Shown here: piece by piece, positions 41,273 through 51,246 of the stretch
How the letters are laid out: every line of letters begins with the position of its first letter
Position numbering within the stretch: the stretch's first letter is position 1
NCBI RefSeq assembly: GCF_019130065.1
Contig: NZ_JAHSPG010000012.1
Coordinates: forward strand, 1-64,000
Length of the DNA: 64,000 nt
Direction: 5' to 3'
Source: Pinibacter aurantiacus
GTDB lineage: Bacteria > Bacteroidota > Bacteroidia > Chitinophagales > Chitinophagaceae
Position numbers and translations under genes: made by a program
The notes under the pieces: model-generated
What the model saw: only the letters and a program-made list of their open reading frames with translations
Databases searched by the model: none
What the model was told of the DNA's origin: nothing

Positions 41273-42639
41273 TCAATCGGCACCACACCCGGCACTACCG
41301 TCATCTTCTTCTTTTCATCCTTTACATACAACACAGAAATAGCGCCCAGCACCAGCGACACACCGGCTATGATGATTGAATAAATTGCATGTCCACCGTA
41401 AATGTGTTTTACGAGCCAGCCGCCAAAAAATCCATTTATAATTTGAGGAAACGTGATAAAGAAATTGAAGATGCCCATGTAAACACCAATCTTTTTCGCT
41501 GGCAACGAACCCGCTAAGATGGCATAAGGCATGGCAAGGATACTTCCCCATGCAAGGCCGATTCCCACCATCGGAACAACAAGAAACTTGGGGTCTTTTA
41601 TAATGAAAAATGAAAGCAACCCAAATCCACCCATCAATAGTGAAAACGCGTGTGTTTTTTTTCTGCTTGTTCTTTTGGCAATGGCGGGCAACAACAAGGC
41701 GTAACCCGCTGCCACTCCATTGTACACGCTGAACAATACGCCCACCCAATTGCCGGCATCTGCATAGGCTTTCGAAGAAGTGTCGCCCGGCTGTACATTG
41801 TAGAAATGCTGCGCAATTGCAGGTGTTGTGTACACCCACATAGAGAACAATGCAAACCATGAAAAGAATTGAACGAGGCCAAGTTGCTTCATGGTTTTTG
41901 GCATCAGTTTAAAATCCGTGAAGATGGCAGACAACCCTTGAGCATGTTGTGTTTCTTCTTCTGGAAAAAACTTTGCGTGTTCTTCAGGAGAATATTCTTT
42001 AGTGGTAAAAATTGTCCAGAGTATAGCAGAGATCAAAACAGCGGCACCAATGTAAAATGACAACTTAACATTGGTGGGCACTACGCCGGGATTGTCCGTT
42101 TCAGGAACATGGAAATATTTTGCCAGAATATAAGGCAGCGCAGATCCAACGATCGCGCCTATACCGATAAGAAATGTTTGAATCGAGAAGCCTACACTGC
42201 GCTGACTATCTGGAAGATTGTCTGCCACCAGGGCTCTGAATGGTTCCATCGCTACGTTGATAGAAGCATCCATGATCATAAGCAAACCCGCCCCTACGAA
42301 TATTGCAGGCATAAAGGTTGCGAGCACAGAAGAATTGGGCATTAATATCAATGCCAATGCTGTTAGAATTGCACCGACTAAAAAATAAGGTCGTCTTCTT
42401 CCCAACCTGTTCCACGTTCTGTCGCTGTAGTGGCCAATGATGGGTTGAACGATCATGCCTGTAACCGGCGCTGCCAGCCAAAATAATGAAAGGTGTTCTA
42501 CATCGGCACCAAAGGTTTGAAGAATGCGTGAGGCATTTCCATTTTGCAAGGCAAACCCAAATTGTATTCCCAAAAATCCAACGCTCATGTTGAATATCTG
42601 GCGGGTTGTTAGCAACGGTTTCTCTGTTATATTTTTCAT
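41263..42639 (-). CDS. MFS sugar transporter (SLC45/maltose-type)
   Basis: This 458-residue protein has 12 predicted membrane helices. SLC45-like features are NMSVGFLGIQFGFALQNGN in the first helix, PIIGHYSDRTWNRLGRRRPYF in loop 2-3, and the SQRSVGFSIQTF segment. It is placed between maltose-handling enzymes, so inward transport of maltose or maltodextrin across the inner membrane is inferred, comparable to inner-membrane carriers of other Bacteroidota maltodextrin loci. Confidence 0.88.
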   Translation of the reverse strand: MKNITEKPLLTTRQIFNMSVGFLGIQFGFALQNGNASRILQTFGADVEHLSLFWLAAPVTGMIVQPIIGHYSDRTWNRLGRRRPYFLVGAILTALALILMPNSSVLATFMPAIFVGAGLLMIMDASINVAMEPFRALVADNLPDSQRSVGFSIQTFLIGIGAIVGSALPYILAKYFHVPETDNPGVVPTNVKLSFYIGAAVLISAILWTIFTTKEYSPEEHAKFFPEEETQHAQGLSAIFTDFKLMPKTMKQLGLVQFFSWFALFSMWVYTTPAIAQHFYNVQPGDTSSKAYADAGNWVGVLFSVYNGVAAGYALLLPAIAKRTSRKKTHAFSLLMGGFGLLSFFIIKDPKFLVVPMVGIGLAWGSILAMPYAILAGSLPAKKIGVYMGIFNFFITFPQIINGFFGGWLVKHIYGGHAIYSIIIAGVSLVLGAISVLYVKDEKKKMTVVPGVVPIEIN

Positions 42640-42762
42640 CCGTATCTTTTTTATTGCCGCTGTCGCGGCGATTACTTTAGTCGGATGGAACTACGCATAG
42701 ACATTTCAAGTTGTGAGAAATTGTTATGCTTCGTTTCATACGGCGCTTTTCGTTAAATGATT

Positions 42763-44556
42763 TTATTCTACTTCAAATATAACTCCATTCATCGGCGAAA
42801 CCTTTACGGGAATTCCTTTTGAGAAATCATTTATTTCAATATTTTGATGAGTCAAAACTTCTTTTAGAATAGTGCTTTTGCCGCTTTTTTTGTCAAGCAA
42901 ATTGGCTGGCAGCTGCACATTCAGACTGAGGGCTTTGTCGCGGTTAAAATTCACGACTACCAAAACAATTTTATCTCCCGCGTTGCGAACGTAAGCGATC
43001 GATTTCTTGTCAAGCCCTTCACTTGTAACTACTGATAACTTGCCGTATTTAATAGCATCACTGTTTTTGCTATAGTTGAGTAGTGTAGCGTAAAATGACC
43101 GCAATTTCTTTTGATCCTCCGACAAACCTTTGCCATCAAATGCCCCATTGTTCATCCATGCCTGGTGGGCTGGAACGCCCCAATAATCATACAATGTTGT
43201 ACGGCTATCTTCGCCACCAAACCCCTCTTTACCATCACCATGCTCTCCTACTTCCTGTCCGAAATAAATCATGGCAGGACCACCGGAAAGTGTTGCAGCC
43301 ACTATCATTCCTGGTATTCCGCTCTCTCCTTTTTGGGCAAATCCTTTTGACGCAATTCTTTCTTCGTCGTGATTTTCAAGGAAGCGCAGCAGGTTGTTTG
43401 AAATCGCACTGTCAGCGTTGGCAAGGTTTACAATGTCCTCTGTGTTTGCGAGTGAATCATTTTTAATGAGCCTTTTCACGGCGTCGTACAAACCAACCTT
43501 GTCGTATAAATAATCAAATTTTCCCTGGGTGAGGTATTGCTGATATACTTTCGGATTGTATATTTCTGCAATGAAAACGATTTGAGGATTCACTTTTTTC
43601 ACTTGTGGAATTACCCATTCCCAAAACTCAACCGGCACCATTTCGGCCATATCGCAGCGGAATCCATCAACATGCTTATTTGCCCAAAACACCAGTATAT
43701 CGCGCATTTTTAGCCATACTGAAGGCTGCGGATCGAAATGTTTTGCTTCGCCGTTCTTATAGTCAACACCATAGTTTAATTTTATGGTTTCATACCAGTC
43801 GTCGATTGATGGCGCTTCGCTAAACACATTATTACCTGTTGCTTTTGCCGGTGTTTCTGCAAACTTATTGTCCTTAAGCGGGCTCTTGAAATCACTACCG
43901 CCGGCATTTACACCTTTGGGTACGATAAATGATTTTCCCGTGATGTAGTAAAAATCATTTTGTGTAGAAAATGTTTTTGTAACATCATCATTCGCTCCAA
44001 AATCAGCAGCATTAGCGGGTTTAGCATCTGAATGATAAGTACGTGCCACATGATTCGGAACAAAATCAATGATCACTTTCAAACCATGATCATGTGTACG
44101 CTTCACCAGCGATTCAAATTCCTGCATCCTGTTTTTTACGTCAATTGCGAGATCGGGGTCAACATCATAACAATCTTTGATCGCATAAGGAGAGCCGGCT
44201 TTGCCTTTCACGACATCAGGATCATCCTGCCGAATGCCGGCTGAAGAATAATCCTGCATGGAAGGATGTTCAATTACTCCTGTATACCAAACATGTGTAA
44301 TGCCCAGTGTTTTCAAAGAATCCAGCGCCTTGTCGTTTATGTCGCTAAACTTACCTACACCATTTTCTTCTGCCGAACCGTAGTATTTGTTGGTGGTATT
44401 TTTATTACCAAACAAACGGGTGAACATTTGATAAACAATAAGCTTGTTGTTGTGTAAGCTATCTTTTGCAGCATCTTGCTTTTCGTTTTTCGAAGCGGGC
44501 GTATTGCATGCAGTAAGCACTACAATCAATAATAATATGGAGCTGATTCGTTTCAT
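42763..44556 (-). CDS. GH13 alpha-amylase-family lipoprotein
   Basis: This 597-residue GH13 protein has a lipoprotein signal (VVLTACNTP). Its barrel motifs are TRLFGNKNTTN, IDFVPNHVAR, GFRCDMAEMVP with the nucleophile Asp, FIAEIYNP with the acid Glu, and FLENHDEERIAS with the third carboxylate. It differs in sequence from the two other GH13 proteins of the locus, so a different cut pattern is expected. A periplasmic or surface location depends on sorting; after Cys the sequence NTPASKNE has no strong acidic export signal. Confidence 0.9.
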   Translation of the reverse strand: MKRISSILLLIVVLTACNTPASKNEKQDAAKDSLHNNKLIVYQMFTRLFGNKNTTNKYYGSAEENGVGKFSDINDKALDSLKTLGITHVWYTGVIEHPSMQDYSSAGIRQDDPDVVKGKAGSPYAIKDCYDVDPDLAIDVKNRMQEFESLVKRTHDHGLKVIIDFVPNHVARTYHSDAKPANAADFGANDDVTKTFSTQNDFYYITGKSFIVPKGVNAGGSDFKSPLKDNKFAETPAKATGNNVFSEAPSIDDWYETIKLNYGVDYKNGEAKHFDPQPSVWLKMRDILVFWANKHVDGFRCDMAEMVPVEFWEWVIPQVKKVNPQIVFIAEIYNPKVYQQYLTQGKFDYLYDKVGLYDAVKRLIKNDSLANTEDIVNLANADSAISNNLLRFLENHDEERIASKGFAQKGESGIPGMIVAATLSGGPAMIYFGQEVGEHGDGKEGFGGEDSRTTLYDYWGVPAHQAWMNNGAFDGKGLSEDQKKLRSFYATLLNYSKNSDAIKYGKLSVVTSEGLDKKSIAYVRNAGDKIVLVVVNFNRDKALSLNVQLPANLLDKKSGKSTILKEVLTHQNIEINDFSKGIPVKVSPMNGVIFEVE

Positions 44557-44566
44557 TTTTTTATTG

Positions 44567-44690
44567 GCACGCAGATGACGCTGATTTTACTCCCGCCTGA
44601 AATGAATTTATTCGGGCAGGGATCTACACTGATTTCATGGTCAGAGTCCCCTTAGTGAGACTTAGTGTCTTAGTGGTAAATTTTGAACTT
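44567..44690. repeat. Family B fragment, CCCGCCTGA hairpin and CACTAAGG arm
   Basis: A B fragment (44567-44587) is interrupted by the imperfect hairpin TCCCGCCTGA...TTCGGGCAGGGA (44591-44622), then CTTAGTG words (44650-44680) lie just past the end of the GH65 gene. Confidence 0.75.
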
Positions 44691-47023
44691 CAATTCCTAA
44701 TGACTTCCTCCTCTCTCACTTGAATTTCCACTGTATCATTGCCTTTCAACACATACTCATTTTTAAGTACTACAATAGACACCTCGACGCCCGATCTGTT
44801 TATTATTCTTACATACTCTTTCTTAATCTCAACACTCAACACAGCCCCACGGAAATTAATATTGAAGCTGAATGACTTCCATTTGCCTGGAATAAACGGA
44901 TTAAAATGAAGCTTCCCGTCATACACGCGCATGCCCGCAAAGCCCTGCACCACGCTCATCCACGTACCCGCCATCGATGTGATGTGCAAACCGTCTTCTG
45001 TATCGTTGTTATAGTCATCAAGATCAAGTCTGGATGTTCGCAGGTACATTTCATAAGCCTTTTCTTCATAACCAAGTTTTGCTGCAAGAATAGCATGCAC
45101 ACAAGGCGACAATGAACTTTCATGTACCGTCCTCGCTTCGTAGAAATCAAAATTGCGGCGAATGGCTTCCTCGTCAAACTTCTCTTCGAAGAAATAGATG
45201 CCTTGCAAAACATCTGCCTGTTTGATAAAGCATGAACGCAGAATCCTGTCCCAGCTCCACTTTTGGTTGATCGGTCTTTGTGATGCAGGAATATCCCTCA
45301 CCAGCACTTGTTCTTTGTCCATGTATCCGTCCTGTTGCAGGTAAATGCCCAGGCGCTTGTCTTCTGGATAATACATGTGATCGATAATATGCGACCATTT
45401 TTCTTTTTCAGCTGATTCGTTAAACTGCAAACGCTTAGCCAGGTTATTGAAATGACTTGCATCTGCACTTTTTACAGTGTCAATAGATTCGATTGCATAT
45501 TGCAAACACCAGCTGGCAAGGTAATTTGTGTACCAGTTGTTGTTGATATTGTTTTCGTATTCGTTTGGCCCGGTTACACCAAGCATTACGTATTGCAGTT
45601 TGTCTGTGCTCCAGTTTACACGCTGTGCCCAGAAACGAGCAATGCCAATCAACACTTCCAGTCCGTAATCTTTAATGTAAGTTGTATCACCGGTATAACG
45701 GGTGTAATTGTAAATGGCATAGACGATGGCACCGTTACGGTGAATTTCCTCAAAAGTAATTTCCCACTCGTTGTGACACTCTTCACCATTGATCGTTACC
45801 ATCGGAAACAACGCCGCACCGTTGGTAAAGCCAAGTTTTTCGGCATTTTCAATTGCTTTGCCAAGCTGCTGGTAACGGTAATACAACAGGTTCCTCGCAA
45901 CCTGTGCGTCTGCCGTTGATAAATAAAACGGAACGCAATATGCTTCTGTATCCCAATATGTAGAACCGCCGTATTTCTCACCTGTAAAGCCTTTCGGCCC
46001 GATGTTCAATCTAGCATCTTCACCGGTGTAAGTTTGATTTAACTGAAAAATATTGAACCGGATGGCTTGTTGTGCGGCCACATCACCTTCGATCACAATG
46101 TCACTTTCGCTCCATTTGTACGCCCATGCTTCTTTTTGTTGTGCAAGCATTTTATCAAAACCATGCGCAAACACATCTTCTACAACTTCTTTACAACGGT
46201 CTACCAGTTTCTCTTTCGCATAATTCTGTGAAGAAACGTTCGCTGCATATTTATACAAAACTGTCTCTTCATTTGCTTTAACAGCTACATCAAATGAATG
46301 ACCAACGAATTTTTCTTTACTGATTTGATGTACCTGTACATTTATCGAATTACCATTTTGCACCACGGCAAACTTCGAGCCTGTACAAACTTCAAACGCT
46401 GTTTTCTTTGTGCGTAATGTGACATAGGCACTATCTGCCAACACTTCCTTGTTTACCTCATCCCAAAATTTTTCGTCGTAGTTGGAATCCTGGTTTGCAA
46501 TGTCTCCGTCAATAAAAGGTTTGAAAGTTATGGTGCCATTGAAGTTGAGTGGCGTTACTGCATATTTGATCACTCCTGCTTCATCATTAATGATGCTGCA
46601 GAAACGGGTTGCTTCAACAGCAATCTGTTTTCCGCTTTGCAATGTTGCTACAAAGCTTCTTTGCAAATAGCCTTCCTTCATATTCAACACACGTTTAAAA
46701 TCTTTAACCGCGCTTGTATGCAGATCGAGTGTTTCTCCTTCCACTGCTACATCTATGCCTATCCAGTTAGCAGCATTCAATACTTTTGCAAAGTATTCAG
46801 GATAGCCATTTTTCCACCAGCCCACACGTGTTTTATCGGGGTAATAAACGCCTGCTATATAATTTCCCTGCAACGTTTCACCGGAATATTTTTCTTCAAA
46901 ATTTCCTCTCTGTCCCATGCGGCCATTGCCCAGGCTAAATAAACTTTCTGATATCTTATTTAAAGCCGGATCAAACCCTTCTTCAATAATATTCCACTCG
47001 TCTTTTATGATATAGTCTTTCAT
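44690..47023 (-). CDS. GH65 maltose phosphorylase-type enzyme
   Basis: This 777-residue GH65 protein converts maltose and phosphate to glucose and beta-glucose-1-phosphate. An N-terminal beta domain precedes an (alpha/alpha)6 barrel. Visible are TYWDTEAYCVPF (residues 355-366) and the catalytic-acid motif GPNEYENN, with E488 matching the general acid of characterised maltose phosphorylases (E487 in the Lactobacillus enzyme). Length fits the family. Trehalose or kojibiose phosphorylase is possible, but the locus and adjoining beta-phosphoglucomutase make maltose most likely. No signal peptide, so cytosolic. Confidence 0.92.
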   Translation of the reverse strand: MKDYIIKDEWNIIEEGFDPALNKISESLFSLGNGRMGQRGNFEEKYSGETLQGNYIAGVYYPDKTRVGWWKNGYPEYFAKVLNAANWIGIDVAVEGETLDLHTSAVKDFKRVLNMKEGYLQRSFVATLQSGKQIAVEATRFCSIINDEAGVIKYAVTPLNFNGTITFKPFIDGDIANQDSNYDEKFWDEVNKEVLADSAYVTLRTKKTAFEVCTGSKFAVVQNGNSINVQVHQISKEKFVGHSFDVAVKANEETVLYKYAANVSSQNYAKEKLVDRCKEVVEDVFAHGFDKMLAQQKEAWAYKWSESDIVIEGDVAAQQAIRFNIFQLNQTYTGEDARLNIGPKGFTGEKYGGSTYWDTEAYCVPFYLSTADAQVARNLLYYRYQQLGKAIENAEKLGFTNGAALFPMVTINGEECHNEWEITFEEIHRNGAIVYAIYNYTRYTGDTTYIKDYGLEVLIGIARFWAQRVNWSTDKLQYVMLGVTGPNEYENNINNNWYTNYLASWCLQYAIESIDTVKSADASHFNNLAKRLQFNESAEKEKWSHIIDHMYYPEDKRLGIYLQQDGYMDKEQVLVRDIPASQRPINQKWSWDRILRSCFIKQADVLQGIYFFEEKFDEEAIRRNFDFYEARTVHESSLSPCVHAILAAKLGYEEKAYEMYLRTSRLDLDDYNNDTEDGLHITSMAGTWMSVVQGFAGMRVYDGKLHFNPFIPGKWKSFSFNINFRGAVLSVEIKKEYVRIINRSGVEVSIVVLKNEYVLKGNDTVEIQVREEEVIRN

Positions 47024-47037
47024 GCGCTATAAATTCA

Positions 47038-47125
47038 AAATTTAAAAGTCAAAAGTTAAAAATGGAGCTACCGTAAAAAATGAGCGGACCTCAGTTTTTG
47101 ACTTTTGATTTTTTACTTTTTAATT
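47038..47125. repeat. Inverted pair of AAAAGTT-type heptamer arrays (family G)
   Basis: CAAAATT, TAAAAGT, CAAAAGT, TAAAAAT words (47038-47065) are inverted with TTTTTGACTTTTGATT...CTTTTTAA (47093-47125). The second array contains the stop codon of the beta-phosphoglucomutase gene. Confidence 0.82.
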
Positions 47126-47806
47126 ATTGTATTCTATTTCTTCAAGAGATTTTACAACAAAGTCTGCATCGCCAAGTATCTCCTTATCGCCTATTCCGAT
47201 CACATGCATCTTACCTCTGAGCGCCGCTTCCACACCCGCTTCCGCATCTTCAAATACCACACAGTTTTCAGGTTGCTCATTTAGTAATTCTGCTGCTTTC
47301 AAAAACACCTGTGGATCGGGCTTTGAGCTTGTTACGATATTGCCATCAACAATGGCATCGAATAAAGGCAGAACACCCGTTTTATCAAGAATCAGTTTTG
47401 CATTTTTGCTTGCTGATCCCAATGCCACTTTGTAACTATTCGCTTTCAGATATTTCAACAAGTCAGATGCACCCGGCAACAAATTTTCAGGCGTCATCTG
47501 CTCGATCATTTTCAGGTAGTCATCATTTTTTTTCTGCGCCAAAAACAGCATCTCTTCTTCACTTTTTGTAACATTTCCCCAACCCAATATGAGTTTCAAA
47601 GAATCGATCCTGCTTACTCCTTTCAATTTTTCATTTTGTAATTCTGTGAAATCAAATCCTAAATCATTTGCCATTACGCGCCATGCCTGGTAGTGATAAC
47701 CTGCCGTATCTACCAATACACCGTCAAGATCAAAAATGCACGCAGTAATGTTTTGGGATTTAAAATTTGAAATCGGATATTTTCCGTTCGCTACTGTTTC
47801 ACTCAT
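47120..47806 (-). CDS. pgmB: Beta-phosphoglucomutase
   Basis: This 228-residue HAD-superfamily enzyme isomerises beta-glucose-1-phosphate to glucose-6-phosphate. Motifs are FDLDGVLVDTAGYHYQAWR (catalytic Asp pair), LKGVSRIDSL in the cap, ALGSASKNAK, and VFEDAEAGVEAAL. The GVSRIDSL cap segment is typical of beta-PGM rather than other HAD phosphatases. It lies between the SusA-like gene and the GH65 phosphorylase, which produces its substrate. Confidence 0.93.
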   Translation of the reverse strand: MSETVANGKYPISNFKSQNITACIFDLDGVLVDTAGYHYQAWRVMANDLGFDFTELQNEKLKGVSRIDSLKLILGWGNVTKSEEEMLFLAQKKNDDYLKMIEQMTPENLLPGASDLLKYLKANSYKVALGSASKNAKLILDKTGVLPLFDAIVDGNIVTSSKPDPQVFLKAAELLNEQPENCVVFEDAEAGVEAALRGKMHVIGIGDKEILGDADFVVKSLEEIEYNN

Positions 47807-47842
47807 GTATGTCTATTTTTTTGTTTCACGCAAAGGCTGTTT

Positions 47843-47876
47843 TAATAACTGAATAACTGATTAACTGAATAACTGA
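47843..47876. repeat. AATAACTG octamer array (family C)
   Basis: Four AATAACTG/ATTAACTG words at an 8-nt period lie between pgmB and the SusA-like gene. Confidence 0.82.
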
Positions 47877-47923
47877 AGCTGTTCAGGAATTTAACACCCA
47901 AAGCATTTTCAATTTTCAACTTT

Positions 47924-47952
47924 CCCCGCCTGAATGACTTAGTCGGGCAGGA
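47924..47952. repeat. CCCGCCTGA...CGGGCAGGA hairpin, third copy
   Basis: This shares its arms with 10821-10845 and 44591-44622 but not the loop sequence. Confidence 0.65.
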
Positions 47953-47956
47953 ATCT

Positions 47957-49819
47957 TCAATTAAGCTCCAACACCAACGTCGTCATTGCAGGCACATTCA
48001 CCGTTTCGATATTCGATATAGTCGCATCGGTAACTACGTTCATTGCACTTTTATGATTGCCAATCCTTTCTTCAAAGCGTTTTGTTGCTAAAGACACTTC
48101 TTTATCGTTGCTGTTGAAAACGATCATAACTGTTTTGTTATCTGTATAACGGAAGTAAACGTACACGCTATTTTCAGGCACATACTGCATTAGCTTTCCT
48201 GTTTGCAATGCCTCACTTGTTTTTCTGTAGTTTGCCAGTTTTTTTATGAAGTTGAAAGCTTCGTTTTCTTTTTCGTCTCTTCCCTGCGCTGTGAATTTGT
48301 TTACCTTGTCTTCGGACCATCCGCCCTTAAAATCTTCACGCACTTTACCATCGGGGTCAGAGAAATTTTTCATCAGTACCTCTGTGCCATAATATATTTC
48401 CGGAATGCCACGTGTGGTAAACAGCATGGCCAATCCTGCTTTGTATTTATTAAGGTCCTCTTTTACCATGGAGTAATAACGGCTCATGTCGTGGTTGTCC
48501 ATGAACACGAGGTTGCGTGTAGGATCTTTGTAAAGAAAATCCTGTGAAAGCACGTTGTAAATGCTTGACACGCCTTCCATCCATCCGAATTTTCCATTTA
48601 AAGATTCATAGATGCCGTCTTTAACAGCCACATCTGTAACACCGGGAAGTTTCGTATCAAATCCCTGGTTGATTACATTTCCTTCGCAATAAAAAGCCTG
48701 GCTGGGGATTGAGTGCACAAGCGTTTCACCAAAGATGGTAAACTTAGGATACTCGTTCTTTACCGCTGTCATCCAGTTTGCCATAAACTGCAGATCATTG
48801 TATGCATAAGTGTCTATTCTAAAACCATCTACTCCTGCATACTCTATCCACCAGATATAGTTTTGTGTAAGGTAGTTTGCAACATATGGGTTGCTTTCGT
48901 TCATGTCCGGCATTGAGGGAACAAACCATCCGTCAACCTGTAACTTCCAGTCCATCTCAGCTCTGTGCGGGTCCATTGCCGGCTGATCTTTATAAGTTGT
49001 TTGTGTGTATGTTGGCCATACATGCACCCAGTCTTTCATTGGTAGGTCATGCATGAACCAGCTTTCACTGCCGCAGTGATTGGGCACAACGTCTTTAATT
49101 ACTTTAAGTCCTTTTTCATGGCATTTGTCAACGTATGTTTTGTACAAATCGTTGGAGCCATAGCGGGGATCAATTTTGTAGAAATCTGTAGCAGCATATC
49201 CGTGATAGGAAGCATGCGGCATATCATTTTCAATTTCTGGGGTCATCCAAATGGTTGTGATACCAAGGTCCTTGATGTAGTCCAAATGATCAATTACACC
49301 CTGGATATCACCTCCATGCCTGTAAAACATTGAGTCGCGATTAATAATCGTCTCGCGCATGCCCTTAACAATATCATTTGCTTTATCGCCGTTTGCAAAA
49401 CGATCGGGCATGATTAAGTAGATCAAATCCTTGTTGGTAACACCCTGTGCTCTTACTGCACCTGTGTTTTTTGCTTTCAGTTCGTAATTGTATGTGAGCT
49501 TTTTATCTTTTTTGTTTTTGGATAAGAATGTGATGGTAAAACTTCCTGGCTGTGTGTTAGCAGCTATCGCAAGATCGACGAAGAGGTAGTTGGCATTTTC
49601 GACTTTGTTTATTTTCTCAAGTGTTACGCCGGGATAATTGCTCAACTGCACTTCCCGTGCAGCGATGTTATTTCCATGAATGAGCAATTGCAATTTCGGA
49701 TTTTGCATGCCGGTCCACCAATTCATAGGTTCCACACGATCAAGAGGCGCAATTGTCTGAGCTGCTAAATGACTAACAAAAAAAGTAAGGAATGTAATAA
49801 AAACGATCTGTCTGTTCAT
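47957..49819 (-). CDS. susA: SusA-like neopullulanase / cyclomaltodextrinase (GH13)
   Basis: This 620-residue protein has a signal peptide ending LAAQ (about residue 20). An N-terminal beta domain has the motif PMNWWTGMQNPKLQLLIHG, typical of SusA-like neopullulanases. The barrel has YLIMPDRFANGD, KDVVPNHCG, GFRIDTYAYND with nucleophile Asp, IFGETLV with acid Glu, and FMDNHDMSRYY. No lipobox Cys, so periplasmic. It should cut imported malto-oligosaccharides to maltose and glucose. Confidence 0.93.
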   Translation of the reverse strand: MNRQIVFITFLTFFVSHLAAQTIAPLDRVEPMNWWTGMQNPKLQLLIHGNNIAAREVQLSNYPGVTLEKINKVENANYLFVDLAIAANTQPGSFTITFLSKNKKDKKLTYNYELKAKNTGAVRAQGVTNKDLIYLIMPDRFANGDKANDIVKGMRETIINRDSMFYRHGGDIQGVIDHLDYIKDLGITTIWMTPEIENDMPHASYHGYAATDFYKIDPRYGSNDLYKTYVDKCHEKGLKVIKDVVPNHCGSESWFMHDLPMKDWVHVWPTYTQTTYKDQPAMDPHRAEMDWKLQVDGWFVPSMPDMNESNPYVANYLTQNYIWWIEYAGVDGFRIDTYAYNDLQFMANWMTAVKNEYPKFTIFGETLVHSIPSQAFYCEGNVINQGFDTKLPGVTDVAVKDGIYESLNGKFGWMEGVSSIYNVLSQDFLYKDPTRNLVFMDNHDMSRYYSMVKEDLNKYKAGLAMLFTTRGIPEIYYGTEVLMKNFSDPDGKVREDFKGGWSEDKVNKFTAQGRDEKENEAFNFIKKLANYRKTSEALQTGKLMQYVPENSVYVYFRYTDNKTVMIVFNSNDKEVSLATKRFEERIGNHKSAMNVVTDATISNIETVNVPAMTTLVLELN

Positions 49820-49974
49820 TGCTTTATTGTTGTTTCACCAGGAAGAGTTAACATTCGGACAATAAAAATTGAGCGTAATAGCGGCGTTCAATCCTTAGCG
49901 TCCTTCTTGAATTAAACCTTTTTGGAAGTAGTTTGAATATCGCTATTGACGATGCTGAAAAATAAAACTCTGTT

Positions 49975-50016
49975 AAGAAGCACCGGCAAACCAATTGATG
50001 ACAGCCGGCGCTTCTT
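49975..50016 (-). terminator. Candidate terminator or processing hairpin after susE
   Basis: The stem AAGAAGC.CCGGC / GCCGG.GCTTCTT has a loop of about 16 nt and one mismatch, followed by a moderately T-rich stretch. It may reduce readthrough from susCDE into susA. Confidence 0.55.
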
Positions 50017-50038
50017 GTGAAGTATTAATCAGGCATGC

Positions 50039-51217
50039 TTATTTGCTAACAGTGTAAGTGTTGTTTACAAAACTTACGGTGATCTTGTAACTACCACTTT
50101 CATCAGGAGGTGGAATGTTGTCACCAGAATCTGTGGTGAAAGGTCCACCTGCTTTGTAGGCTGCATTTTTGCCATCTGCAACTGCATACTTGTGATCCCA
50201 GCTACCATTCACCGGAATGAGCAAGTAACCTTTGCCACCACCGGAAGTAAGGCCCACTGTGATCTGGAATGTTGACAATCCTACTTTGGTAAACTGCTGT
50301 GTAGCCGCAGGAACAGGATTCGTCCATCCTCCTGCAGTAGCATCACCAATGATGAAAAGATTTGCAGGGATCGTACTTACATCAAATGGTGTAACGGTGT
50401 AAGTTCCCGCTACGAAATCAACTATTATTTTGTAGTTGCCTGTTGCATCAGGGCCAGGGATATTCTTATCGCCGGCATCTGGAGCAAAAGGTCCACCATG
50501 CTTTAATGCAGGGTCGGTGTTACTTGTTACGTTGTACTTGTGGCCCCAATCGCCATTCTTAGGCAAGAAAACATATTCTTGTCCACCGGTTAAGTGCACA
50601 ATAATACCAAACGTGTTATCATCGAGTTTTGTAAACTGTTGATTCGGTACAGGAACAGGATTGTTCCATTCACCGTCTGTAGCACTTCCAACTATGAACA
50701 GATCATCTGGCACAGGATACTTAGGCACCGGCTTTGTTGAGTATGGAGTTACTGTTATTTTAATTGTGTCAGAAAAAGAAGATGGCACATTTGAGTTAGC
50801 GTCTTTATCTGTTTTCAAATCGCTTCTTAGTCTTGCCCAAATCGTTCCCTGCACTGCAGGAGTCATGCCCAGCAAAAGTGCGATCTGGTTGAAATCTGCT
50901 CCTGAAAATTGTTGTTTCAAAACATTGGCTCCAACAAGCACTTTGTTGGCTTTCTTAAATGTATCGGCCGGCAAAGAAAATTCGAGTGTGTATGTGGCTA
51001 GTGCATTGTAGCCATAGTTCACAGCAGGCCAGGTGAAAGTAACTACTGTATCCTTGGCATTGGCTTCTGTGAGCACAAGACTTGTTGAACTGGCGGTGAG
51101 CTTTGTTGCTGCACCTTTTGGCAGTGTCAACACACTTCTGTCTTCATCCTTTTTGCAGGAGGCAAATAACACGAGTGCAGCGACAACAACACTTAGTAAT
51201 TTATATATCAGTTTCAT
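50039..51217 (-). CDS. susE: SusE-type outer-membrane starch-binding lipoprotein
   Basis: This 392-residue protein has a lipoprotein signal (LFASCKKDEDRS). An N-terminal Ig-like SusE domain (about 30-160) is followed by two tandem starch-binding modules. The first begins DDLFIVGSATDGEWNNPVPVP and the second ANLFIIGDATAGGWTNPVPAA. Both contain a W-[GD]-HKY motif and end in GTYTV or NTYTV, so they arose by internal duplication. The start at 51217 (MKLIYKLLS) gives a clean signal. Confidence 0.9.
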   Translation of the reverse strand: MKLIYKLLSVVVAALVLFASCKKDEDRSVLTLPKGAATKLTASSTSLVLTEANAKDTVVTFTWPAVNYGYNALATYTLEFSLPADTFKKANKVLVGANVLKQQFSGADFNQIALLLGMTPAVQGTIWARLRSDLKTDKDANSNVPSSFSDTIKITVTPYSTKPVPKYPVPDDLFIVGSATDGEWNNPVPVPNQQFTKLDDNTFGIIVHLTGGQEYVFLPKNGDWGHKYNVTSNTDPALKHGGPFAPDAGDKNIPGPDATGNYKIIVDFVAGTYTVTPFDVSTIPANLFIIGDATAGGWTNPVPAATQQFTKVGLSTFQITVGLTSGGGKGYLLIPVNGSWDHKYAVADGKNAAYKAGGPFTTDSGDNIPPPDESGSYKITVSFVNNTYTVSK

Positions 51218-51246
51218 CTGTATATTTTTTTGTTTTGGCAATTAAA

